24,754 nucleotides of DNA from an uncultured Nitrospira sp. (lineage in GTDB: Bacteria > Nitrospirota > Nitrospiria > Nitrospirales > UBA8639), in NCBI GenBank assembly GCA_902500695.1, contig CABVRQ010000056.1, positions 1-24,754 of the forward strand, given 5' to 3'. The translations under genes were made by a program, and so were the position numbers. The notes beneath the pieces are model-generated. The model did not search any database. It was not told the origin of the DNA and saw nothing but the letters and a program-made list of their open reading frames with translations. How positions within the stretch are numbered: the stretch's first letter is position 1; the number at the start of each line of letters is the position of its first letter. Positions 14,911 through 21,880 of the stretch are shown here, in pieces.

Positions 14911-15495
14911 ATGACCGGAACCCACCATTCCGAATCTGATGATGCCGAAATCGTCGCACACTTGGGCCCCTTAGCTTCCTTAGCGGGAATCTGGGAAGGC
15001 GATCAGGGAACCGACATCGCCCATTCCCATCAGAGTGCCCGAGAAACACATTTCCGGGAACGCATCACATTCACGCCCCTTGGCCCTGTGGTTAACGGAC
15101 GACAAGTTCTCTATGGACTTCGATATTCCACGGTGGCCTGGCCGCTGATTCAAGAACAGCCGTTTCACGAAGAAGTGGGCTATTGGTTATGGGATGCCGA
15201 GAGAAAACTGGTGATCCGGTGCTTTATGGTCCCCAGAGGCGTGGCGGTGAATGCCGGAGGCACGGCTGAAGCTGACGCAAAAGAATTTCACTTGGCCGCT
15301 GACGTCGGGTCCGCGGTGTACGGCATTCTTTCCAATCCCTTTTTAGATGAAGTCATGAAAACCGTTCGCTATGAATTAACCGTAACCATTCATGAACCCT
15401 GGAAGTTCAGCTATAAGGAAGATACCCAATTGCAGATTGCGGGGCGCCAGGAAATATTTCACCACACTGATCTCAACACACTGACACGCGTCTAA
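14911..15495 (+). CDS. FABP/nitrobindin-like heme-binding beta-barrel protein
   Basis: A 194-residue soluble protein with the ten-strand barrel signature of the nitrobindin/THAP4-like heme-binding family. The start motif is LAGIWEGDQG (about residues 24-33), then FRERITFTPLGPVVNGRQVLYGLRYS, FHEEVGYWLWD and a PRGVAVNAGG segment; the end is KFSYKEDTQLQI. These barrels bind heme b or hydrophobic ligands; family members handle peroxynitrite or NO, or carry lipids. The expected distal/proximal His is not clearly assigned here (several His near the C-terminus: IFHHTD). AAAGGAG lies 9 bases before ATG 14911. It follows the SDR gene by 111 bp on the same strand. Confidence 0.8.
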   Translation: MTGTHHSESDDAEIVAHLGPLASLAGIWEGDQGTDIAHSHQSARETHFRERITFTPLGPVVNGRQVLYGLRYSTVAWPLIQEQPFHEEVGYWLWDAERKLVIRCFMVPRGVAVNAGGTAEADAKEFHLAADVGSAVYGILSNPFLDEVMKTVRYELTVTIHEPWKFSYKEDTQLQIAGRQEIFHHTDLNTLTRV

Positions 15496-15884
15496 CATCA
15501 TTGACGCGTATTTATAATTATTAAAAAAAACATGCTTCCTGCTTGCATCGAAAGAAATACCTTCCGATCGGGATTACGTCATTTAATCCCTTAACTTACT
15601 CTCCCATCCCCACATTCTTAATCCATTTCAAACAACCGGAATGCCTATTCCCAAAGCTTGTTGTGAAACCAGGACTTATCTTTTGGACAAAATCCGGATT
15701 TACCTAACAAAATTATCCCTACTGTCCGGACCCAATCGTTCATTACCATTCAAGTAATTCATCGTCTCTTCTGAAATAATGCTCTGCTCTGGGCTGTCTT
15801 CTGTCATTTCCAAAGGGTAGAAAGAAGGGCGTGAATAGACAATATTATTTTATTAATTTGCGTGCTCAATGAAGGAGGCTGCCA
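15496..15884. other. AT-rich intergenic region
   Basis: About 390 bp with no gene I can support. It is AT-rich at both ends, with an eight-A run just after the barrel-protein stop and a TATTATTTTATTAA stretch at 15844-15857. The latter is a plausible -10 zone for the WWFDSK repeat gene. Two TCCGGA hexamers occur at 15692 and 15726. No convincing terminator hairpin was found. Confidence 0.5.
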
Positions 15885-16316
15885 GTGAAAAGATATGGAA
15901 TTATTACCGCCGTTATTCTTCTCATCAGTTGTGCATTCGCCACGTCTGGTATGGCTCAAGGCAATGTAAAAACCAATGATTTTTGTCAACAACATGCCAA
16001 TCTGTGGGACAGTGAAGGGAGAATCACGCTAGAGGGGCATAATCAGTTATATCTTCAGCACCCGGACTGGTGGTTTGATTCCAAAAATAATATATGGCGA
16101 GAATGGCCCTCAGAAAAAACTCATTGGACCCTCGAGGAACATCAACATCTGAACACTGATGGACCGGACTGGTGGTTTGATTCCAAAAGTAAAGAATGGA
16201 AAGAATGGCCTACCAATCAACGGGATTCCTTAGAATGCCATAAAAAAATCTATTTAAGTGGCCCCCAATGGTGGTTTGACTCAAAAAATAAAGAATGGAA
16301 ACGGTGGCCGAAATAA
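15885..16316 (+). CDS. Secreted protein with three tandem WWFDSK repeats
   Basis: A 143-residue protein I do not recognise. A signal peptide spans about residues 1-25 (TSGMAQG). The mature part is three repeats of 33-34 residues with cores DWWFDSKNNIWREWP (61-75), DWWFDSKSKEWKEWP (95-109) and QWWFDSKNKEWKRWP (128-142). Each is preceded by a (T/S)LExHxxLxxxxPxWW lead-in. The DNA of repeats 1 and 2 shares a 24-base identical core 102 bp apart, pointing to recent duplication. Aromatic, charged repeats of this kind could bind carbohydrate or peptidoglycan, or form short beta hairpins; this is inference. Two Cys (34, 118) are in the mature part. GTG 15885 has GGAGG six bases upstream, and ATG is absent nearby. 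Confidence 0.85.
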   Translation: MKRYGIITAVILLISCAFATSGMAQGNVKTNDFCQQHANLWDSEGRITLEGHNQLYLQHPDWWFDSKNNIWREWPSEKTHWTLEEHQHLNTDGPDWWFDSKSKEWKEWPTNQRDSLECHKKIYLSGPQWWFDSKNKEWKRWPK

Positions 16317-16318
16317 CG

Positions 16319-16338
16319 CTGGGATGTTGAACATCCAG
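16319..16338 (+). terminator. Stem-loop after the WWFDSK gene, possible 3' end
   Basis: CTGG-ATGT pairs with ACAT-CCAG around a tiny loop with one bulged G, starting three bases after the stop codon. There is no U-run, so a classical intrinsic terminator is unlikely, but the position suggests a transcript 3' structure. Confidence 0.3.
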
Positions 16339-16377
16339 TAAGCTGCAAAACCTTTGATCACCTCCAATATCTCGCGT

Positions 16378-16420
16378 GGCCCGAATTGGAAATGGCTCAC
16401 ACCATTGATCAATTCGGGCC
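16378..16420. repeat. Perfect 11-bp inverted repeat forming a two-part hairpin
   Basis: GGCCCGAATTG (16378-16388) and CAATTCGGGCC (16410-16420) are exact reverse complements. Between them AATGG (16391-16395) pairs with CCATT (16402-16406) around a CTCACA loop. That gives 16 base pairs in a 43-base element. It lies in non-coding DNA and has no U-tract on either strand. It may be part of a small RNA, a protein-binding palindrome or a mobile repeat. Confidence 0.55.
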
Positions 16421-16761
16421 GTTCTCCCAAAACAATCAGGCAAATTACACGTCCCAGCCTAAGATCAACGGAAAATGTCTACCCCTGTCATTTAATTCAG
16501 GCACCGCCATTCGGACAAAAGCTCAATATTGGATTGCATTTAGACATGCAATCATGAGACACGAGTTCCCGCTCACCTCCCTCAAACCGGGGCATGACGT
16601 TTCCACGAAGGAAGGCATGGACCTGCAGATCCCCGGTGGTTCAAATCCATCCCAAAAACCGGATCAGAAATCCCTGCCATGCGTTCACCTTCACTGGCCA
16701 CAAGACGGAGACCCACGATCTTTTTTGCTTGAACCATCGGAGGCCCCTTTCCTCTCACCTC

Positions 16762-16794
16762 CAGCATTCCGCCGAAAACGGCAGGTGAATGCTG
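16762..16794 (-). terminator. Stem-loop downstream of carbonic anhydrase
   Basis: CAGCATTC (16762-16769) pairs with GAATGCTG (16787-16794), and GCCG (16771-16774) with CGGC (16779-16782) around an AAAA loop (UUUU in the minus-strand RNA). It starts about 20 bases past the carbonic anhydrase stop. No U-tract follows, so a termination role is uncertain. Confidence 0.4.
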
Positions 16795-16815
16795 AATGAT
16801 TTGGAGAAAACGGGA

Positions 16816-17454
16816 TCAAATAATGGCTGGTCCTTTCTTTTCTCCAGGGTCAATGAACTGTTTTTTCTCCCAGTCATACACCCACACCTCGCCCGTCCCG
16901 ATGGAATAGACCCATCCATGCAGACGCAAATTTCCCCGACGCAACCCCGTTGCGACCGCCGGATGCGTTTTAAGATGATCGAGCTGAACCAACACATTTT
17001 CCCGTATAGTGGCGGCAAACAACTCATCTCCCTGCAAATGCGCGTACAGATCCTTCATAATTCGCACCGTGGTCTCGGCATGTTGTAGCCACGCTTTGAC
17101 AGCAGGAAGCTCCTGAAGTTTCTCCTGATGCAACAAGGCTCCCATGGCACCGCAATCCGTATGTCCGCACACGATAATATCTTTAACTTGAAGGACAGAG
17201 ATCCCATATTCAATTGAGGCCGTACTTCCCCCGATGGCCGCGCCATAGGTCGGAATTAAATTCCCCGCATTACGAATAATAAACAAATCCCCCGGTTCGG
17301 TTTGCGTAAGTAATGCGGGATCGATCCGTGAATCCGAGCAGGTCACAAATACGGCTCTTGGTTTTTGATGACCGGACAACCCGGTGAATAACTCTTTCTT
17401 TTTTAAAAACACCTCTTTCTGGAACTTGATCAACCCTTTCAATAAATTTTCCAT
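16816..17454 (-). CDS. Beta-class carbonic anhydrase
   Basis: A 212-residue zinc enzyme that interconverts CO2 and bicarbonate, supplying bicarbonate for carboxylases. The zinc ligands and catalytic dyad are plain: CSDSR (Cys39, Asp41, Arg43) and HTDCGAM (His98, Cys101). The family segments IIRNAGNLIP (59-68), GGSTASIEYGISVLQVKDIIVCGH and the C-terminal LHGWVYSIGTGEVWVYD are all present. There is no signal peptide, so it is cytoplasmic. ATG 17454 follows GGGAG with a five-base spacer. It stands alone, divergent from the DksA-like gene, and is not linked to carboxysome genes here. Confidence 0.95.
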   Translation of the reverse strand: MENLLKGLIKFQKEVFLKKKELFTGLSGHQKPRAVFVTCSDSRIDPALLTQTEPGDLFIIRNAGNLIPTYGAAIGGSTASIEYGISVLQVKDIIVCGHTDCGAMGALLHQEKLQELPAVKAWLQHAETTVRIMKDLYAHLQGDELFAATIRENVLVQLDHLKTHPAVATGLRRGNLRLHGWVYSIGTGEVWVYDWEKKQFIDPGEKKGPAII

Positions 17455-17629
17455 TGGCTCTCCCTGCTAAAAGATTTCCCTAATGACCTTTTGTCGCCCA
17501 TTGGCCTTTCACGGTCTGGCTGGGGTACATTGCTACCACCATTGCCTAAACCCAATAGCGTCCTATGTCTGTTCTCACGTAACCATTTTATATGACAAGA
17601 GACGTATAGTCCTCTTTGATTCTTGCCTC

Positions 17630-17983
17630 ATGACACAACCAATTTCCAATCCCGACCATTTTCGAGCCACGCTCCTGACCCTCAAGGACGAATTGCTGGC
17701 CGTATCCTCCACCGCCCAGGAAGCCGCCCAACCAGTGGAACTGGACCAAACGACGATCGGGCGCGTTTCACGCATGGATGCCCTGCAACAACAAGCCATG
17801 GCTCAAGCTGCTCAACAACGGCGACACATCCAACTGCAGCGGATCGAATCAGCCCTCCAACGTCTCGAAAACGGCAAATTCGGCTGGTGTCTGAGGTGCG
17901 AGGAAGAAATTTCCAGAAAACGGTTGGTCGTGGATCCCACCGCTCCCCTCTGTATCGCTTGTGCCGATGGAAGGAATCGATAA
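17630..17983 (+). CDS. TraR/DksA-family C4 zinc-finger protein
   Basis: A 117-residue regulator of the DksA/TraR type. Relatives bind RNA polymerase through the secondary channel and modify promoter response, often with ppGpp. A helical N-terminal part includes GRVSRMDALQQQAMA (residues 44-58), with the Asp50 seen in a short DksA-like subgroup. The C-terminal zinc finger is CLRC (87-90) and CIAC (108-111). It is shorter than E. coli DksA (151 residues), so it belongs to the short relatives whose activity is less defined. ATG 17630 was chosen because the family N-terminus starts there; the frame is open to 17483 but that part is unrelated. No ribosome site is clear. Confidence 0.88.
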   Translation: MTQPISNPDHFRATLLTLKDELLAVSSTAQEAAQPVELDQTTIGRVSRMDALQQQAMAQAAQQRRHIQLQRIESALQRLENGKFGWCLRCEEEISRKRLVVDPTAPLCIACADGRNR

Positions 17984-18094
17984 TTGTCACAGGCCTTGTA
18001 CATCGACCCGTCCCGCACCGGAATCAACGAATGAACGCGGAGTACAGGCCCACTCCTTGTTCATCCTGAATCCTCACGCAGGGGACATATCGCT

Positions 18095-18751
18095 ATTTCT
18101 CATGACTGCCCACTGTGCTTCAAACCGGAATCCACATTAGTGGGAAACGACCGGTGTCGGCCATACTTCTCCTGCGGACACTGTCGGCTCATTTTCGTTC
18201 CGCCCGCCTATTACGTCTCACCCAACGAGGAAAAAGAACAGTACGACCACCATGAGAACTGTTCTGAAGACCCGGGCTATCGAAAATTTTTAAACCAGTT
18301 AGCCGAACCACTCCACAAACGCCTGAGTCCTCATAGTTCCGGATTGGATTTTGGGGCTGGTCCGGGTCCAACCCTCTCTCTCATGCTTCAAGAGTCCGGA
18401 CATACCATGTCGATTTACGACCCCTTTTATGCGTACAATCCTGCTGTCCTGGAACAAACCTATGATTTCATCACAGCCACGGAAGTGGCCGAACATCTGC
18501 ACCATCCCGGACAGGAATTTGACCGGTTATGGGCACGACTGAAGGCTGATGGCCTATTGGGAATCATGACTCAACTGGCGCCACCCGATCGACCGTTTCT
18601 GGATTGGTATTACCTCAAAGATCCAACGCATGTCTGCTTTTTTTCACACGCGACCTGGGAATGGCTGAACTCACGATGGGGAGGGGAAATCATCTATTTG
18701 CACAAGAACGTCGTCTTGTTTCGTAAATCGTCTGACTCCCAACCCGTATAG
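18095..18751 (+). CDS. Zinc-ribbon class I SAM methyltransferase, probable non-ATG start
   Basis: A SAM-dependent methyltransferase with an N-terminal four-Cys zinc ribbon. The first ordinary start (GTG 18140) gives 203 residues but leaves out CPLC. The frame is open upstream to 18035 and reads ISHDCPLCFKPESTL before it, completing the CPLC (residues 5-8) and CGHC (27-30) pairs. ATT at 18095 follows AGGGGA by nine bases and would give 218 residues. The SAM loop is LDFGAGPGP (84-92), then YDPFY and a TEVAEHL motif. The C-terminal part has DPTHVCFFS, seen in related proteins of unknown substrate. Alternatively one base is missing after ATG 18102, which would restore M-T-x-C-P-L-C. The substrate is unknown. 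Confidence 0.8.
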   Translation: MSHDCPLCFKPESTLVGNDRCRPYFSCGHCRLIFVPPAYYVSPNEEKEQYDHHENCSEDPGYRKFLNQLAEPLHKRLSPHSSGLDFGAGPGPTLSLMLQESGHTMSIYDPFYAYNPAVLEQTYDFITATEVAEHLHHPGQEFDRLWARLKADGLLGIMTQLAPPDRPFLDWYYLKDPTHVCFFSHATWEWLNSRWGGEIIYLHKNVVLFRKSSDSQPV

Positions 18752-18777
18752 ATTCTCGCTCGCTCCAGACGTTGCCT

Positions 18778-20049
18778 ATGCCCTCAGACATCGATATCGC
18801 CATCATCGGGGCAGGAGCAGCAGGGCTGGCAGCCGCCATTTTTGCTGCGGAGACAAACCCCAATCTTTCCATAACTCTTTTGGACGGCGCCAAAACCATC
18901 GGGGCCAAAATTCTGGTCTCCGGTGGGGGACGATGTAACGTCACCAATCAACGTGTCACCGCTTCCGATTTTCACGGGAACAGAAAGTTGATTGAACGGA
19001 TCCTTCGCCGCTTCGACGAACAGGCCACCGTTCGATGGTTTGACTCTTTGGGAGTCCCGTTACAGACCGAAGCCACCGGCAAACTGTTTCCCGTAAGTAA
19101 CAAAGCCCGAACAGTCCTCGATGGGCTCCTCAGGCGGTGCGAGGCACTGGGCATTTCTCTTTTGACTCAGCACCTCGTTCGGGACCTGACCAGGGAAAGA
19201 GAGGAATTCTTGATCCAACATTCCCAGGGAACGCTTCGGGCCAAACGAGTCATTCTCGCGACTGGTGGCCGGTCTCTCCCCAAAACCGGATCCGATGGAT
19301 CAGGTTGGGGATTGGCCCAACGGTTGGAACATACCGTCACCGCCACCTATCCTGCCTTGGTGCCCTTGCTCCTTGAGTCCTCGTTTTTCCATGCGGAGCT
19401 TTCAGGCATTTCCCATAATGTCACACTCACAACTATCGTAGCCGGAAAATCCATCGATCGTCGCACCGGCAGCTTATTGTGGACACATTTCGGCATCAGT
19501 GGACCGGTGGTTTTGGATACCAGCCGGGTTTGGGTTCGCGCGGCCGCGCAAGGAGAGGCTGTCCGTCTTCATCTCGATTGCTTCCCTCACCGCTCCAACC
19601 AGGATGTGGAAAATTGGCTAATTCAGGCAGCTTCCCTTCCCGGACGAAAACTCGTCCTCACGCTGTTAGCGGAACATTTACCCACGCGTGTGGCCACCAT
19701 GCTGGCGAATATCCAAAAACCTCCTCTTTCTGACACTCCGGTTAATCTCCTGTCCAAAGAGGCTCGCCGGAATCTGGTCCAGACACTCACGAACCTTGTT
19801 CTTCCCGTCATCGGATCACGCGGATGGAACTTTGCCGAAGTCACGGCCGGAGGGGTCCCTCTTGAAGAAATATCCCCTCATTCCATGGGCTCCCGACACA
19901 TGCCTGGGCTCTATGTGATTGGAGAAATGCTAGACTGCGATGGCCGCATCGGCGGGTTTAACTTTCAATGGGCCTGGGCGACAGGGTATGTGACCGGATG
20001 CCATGCGGCCTTGGATATCATGAAACAACCGGCAGTAGAGGAAGGGTGA
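18778..20049 (+). CDS. HI0933/YhiN-family FAD-dependent oxidoreductase
   Basis: A 423-residue flavoprotein of the BaiN/HI0933-like family. The FAD dinucleotide fold is at the N-terminus: IIGAGAAGLAAA (residues 9-20). The family hallmark GAKILVSGGGRCNVTN follows at 42-57, then ILATGGRSLPKTGSDGSG, THFGISGPVVL, the TAGGV segment, and a C-terminal GEMLDCDGRIGGFNFQWAWATGY. Members are annotated as aminoacetone oxidases or as reductases of unsaturated bonds; the true reaction in most is unknown. ATG 18778 was preferred over TTG 18772; neither has a strong ribosome site. It starts 26 bp after the methyltransferase and its stop overlaps the next start (TGATG), so these three genes form one unit. Confidence 0.93.
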   Translation: MPSDIDIAIIGAGAAGLAAAIFAAETNPNLSITLLDGAKTIGAKILVSGGGRCNVTNQRVTASDFHGNRKLIERILRRFDEQATVRWFDSLGVPLQTEATGKLFPVSNKARTVLDGLLRRCEALGISLLTQHLVRDLTREREEFLIQHSQGTLRAKRVILATGGRSLPKTGSDGSGWGLAQRLEHTVTATYPALVPLLLESSFFHAELSGISHNVTLTTIVAGKSIDRRTGSLLWTHFGISGPVVLDTSRVWVRAAAQGEAVRLHLDCFPHRSNQDVENWLIQAASLPGRKLVLTLLAEHLPTRVATMLANIQKPPLSDTPVNLLSKEARRNLVQTLTNLVLPVIGSRGWNFAEVTAGGVPLEEISPHSMGSRHMPGLYVIGEMLDCDGRIGGFNFQWAWATGYVTGCHAALDIMKQPAVEEG

Positions 20050-20834
20050 TGAGTCAGTATATTTTCGACAACAAATCTGAAGACCGTGAATATCGACGGT
20101 TACAATTGGTTGAAGCCGCGAACGATCCGACGACCATCAGCCTGTTGGAGGAAACAGGAATCCAACCAGGGTGGCATTGTCTGGAGCTTGGTGCAGGGGC
20201 CGGATCCATATTGCGGTGGCTGAGAAATCAGGTGGGACCGACGGGACTAGTTGTGGGCGTCGACAAGAAAACCACGTATCTTCACCATGATGATGCTCCG
20301 CATGTTCAAATTTACCAGGGCTCCTTTCTTAATGTTCCATTAGAACAATCCTTTGATCTCCTTCATTGCCGGTATGTCCTGATTCATAATCAAGAAGCGA
20401 AAGCAATGCTGAAAAAATTGTGCTCTCTTCTTAAGCCAGGAGGCTGGGCGATCTTCGAAGAACCGGACTTCACCTCGGCAACATTGCCGGACCAGGGGCA
20501 AGGGACGCCGCAAGGAAGAGTGAACCGAGCCATTTGCCGGATGTTCAGCAATGTTGGATTAGATCCGGCCTATGCTCTCCGGCTTCCACACACACTGCAA
20601 GAATCAGGATTTCATATCGTCAGGGTTCAATCTCTCATGCATCTGTGTCCTGGAAATTCGCCAATGGCTCAGGTGATGGCGGAATCGGCTCTGGTCCTCG
20701 AACAGGAATATTTAAGGACCGGGTTATGCTCACCCGAAGACATTCAACAGTATGTCAGACTCTCACAGAACTCCACCCATTGGTCCCTGTACCATTCCAC
20801 CACCTCCGTGATTGCACGTAAGCTCACGATGTGA
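20049..20834 (+). CDS. Class I SAM-dependent methyltransferase
   Basis: A 261-residue methyltransferase. The SAM-binding motif is CLELGAGAGSILRWL (residues 44-58), the ribose-binding acidic residue is in GVDKK (70-74), and FDLLHCRYVLIHN and LLKPGGWAIFEEPDF mark motifs II-III of the fold. The C-terminal half is a helical cap that could hold the substrate; no specific family signature (UbiE, polyketide and so on) is decisive. ATG 20049 overlaps the flavoprotein stop by one base and has AGGAAGGG just upstream, supporting coupled translation. Together with the flavoprotein and the upstream methyltransferase it may modify a shared metabolite. Confidence 0.88.
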   Translation: MSQYIFDNKSEDREYRRLQLVEAANDPTTISLLEETGIQPGWHCLELGAGAGSILRWLRNQVGPTGLVVGVDKKTTYLHHDDAPHVQIYQGSFLNVPLEQSFDLLHCRYVLIHNQEAKAMLKKLCSLLKPGGWAIFEEPDFTSATLPDQGQGTPQGRVNRAICRMFSNVGLDPAYALRLPHTLQESGFHIVRVQSLMHLCPGNSPMAQVMAESALVLEQEYLRTGLCSPEDIQQYVRLSQNSTHWSLYHSTTSVIARKLTM

Positions 20835-21239
20835 TCCCACCCACATTTCTCTCTTCAAGCCATATCACAACGAACTCAAAATTTTGGAGAACCTATTTAC
20901 CCAACGGGAAGGGACTCGAATTCATTTTCTCCGGCTTTTTAGGCTGCTCCATACAACCAATATGTCTACGATGGGTGCGAAGTGAATCTTCAGTAGACAT
21001 CTCCATTGAACCTCTCTTCTCCCTGTTCATAAAAACTATAATCAGCGTTTCCATGTTTCCTATTAATTTTCAGGGCTGTTATCCAAGACAGGGCCACATT
21101 CCCATAGCAGCCCATCAGGGCACACTCGTTGCAGGATATTGATGGTTATTAATGCTTCATACATTACGGAAGGCTTCAGCTGCTTTTTTGGCGGAGAGAT
21201 TTCATTGGACTTCATACGAGGCTTCAAGGAGGATTCCCA
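20835..21239. other. Intergenic region upstream of response regulator
   Basis: About 405 bp with no supported gene. No clear U-tailed hairpin was found after the methyltransferase stop, and no convincing -35/-10 pair upstream of the response regulator. Short T-runs occur near 20937 and 21183. Confidence 0.45.
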
Positions 21240-21698
21240 ATGAACACGAGTTATGTACCGGGCACTACCAAACGAACCGCAGGAATGTTTTCCGGCCAGA
21301 GCTATCGGGGCGGAGTACTGGTCGTTGATGATGAAGCCGCCATTCGCAAAGTTGTTCGAATGGTCCTGGAAAAAGAAGGCTACTACGTGGCGGACGCGGA
21401 AGATGGTGAGGAAGCTATCCGCATCCTCAACGAAGGAGAACATCCAATGGTCATTGATGTCATTATCACGGATATTCGGATGCCCAATATCAATGGCATA
21501 GAAGCCATAAAACATTTTCAACGTGAATACCCCAGCGTGTCGTTGATCGTTCTAACCGGGTTTCCCGATATCGATCTGGCCACACAGCTCATGAAACAAG
21601 GAATTACCGATTATTTGGTCAAGCCGGTCGATCGGAAAAAATTACACACCGCCGTGGCCGATGCCATAGCAGCACGACATCTCAACTGGTTTGCTTGA
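21240..21698 (+). CDS. Receiver-only response regulator
   Basis: A 152-residue protein made of one CheY-like receiver domain after a ~24-residue leader. The phosphoryl site is complete: Asp30-Asp31 acidic pocket (VVDDE), Asp78 as phospho-acceptor (ITDIRMP), Thr106 (VLTGFPD) and Lys128 (LVKPVD). There is no output domain, so it likely acts by protein contact, as a phosphorelay intermediate or as a partner of a distant kinase. No histidine kinase is in the window. A strong AGGAGG seven bases before ATG 21240 supports the start. Confidence 0.92.
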   Translation: MNTSYVPGTTKRTAGMFSGQSYRGGVLVVDDEAAIRKVVRMVLEKEGYYVADAEDGEEAIRILNEGEHPMVIDVIITDIRMPNINGIEAIKHFQREYPSVSLIVLTGFPDIDLATQLMKQGITDYLVKPVDRKKLHTAVADAIAARHLNWFA

Positions 21699-21836
21699 GG
21701 TTGTTCTTTCTTTATTTTGGATGGTCTCAAGGAAAAGATTTCCACTCGCTTCTCTGGACAGAGACAGAAATTCGAGGATGGGGCTTTTTGGCATAGCTCC
21801 TCCTGTTTATTCTTTTGCGCTTTTAGCTTTATCCTC

Positions 21837-21850
21837 CCCGAACATTCGGG
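21837..21850. promoter_or_regulatory. Inverted repeat CCCGAA-CA-TTCGGG upstream of the MscS gene
   Basis: A 6-2-6 inverted repeat 31 bases before the chosen MscS start. It directly abuts CATAATG, which resembles a -10 element. Its placement would suit an operator, but no known regulator consensus is matched; it differs from the GAAC-N4-GTTC type of LexA box. Confidence 0.35.
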
Positions 21851-21880
21851 CATAATGTGGTATTATCTGTTCTGAACATT

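Larger units (their letters stand above)
16317..16815. other. Intergenic region rich in stem-loops
   Basis: About 500 bp between the repeat protein and the converging carbonic anhydrase gene. It contains three inverted repeats: 16319-16338 right after the repeat-protein stop, a strong two-part hairpin at 16378-16420, and one at 16762-16794 just past the carbonic anhydrase stop. A 61-codon minus-strand frame (16582-16767) has no recognisable domain or ribosome site and is not called. Confidence 0.55.

Noticed and set aside
16635..16651. tRNA T-arm-like GGTGG-TTCAAAT-CCATC
   Set aside because: The stem and loop look right, but there is no matching acceptor stem, D-arm or anticodon arm within tRNA distance.
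16582..16767. 61-codon minus-strand frame after carbonic anhydrase
   Set aside because: No domain, no ribosome site, and its start overlaps a stem-loop.
21837..21850. LexA box
   Set aside because: The palindrome lacks the GAAC-N4-GTTC or CTGT-N8-ACAG spacing, so it is kept only as an unnamed inverted repeat.
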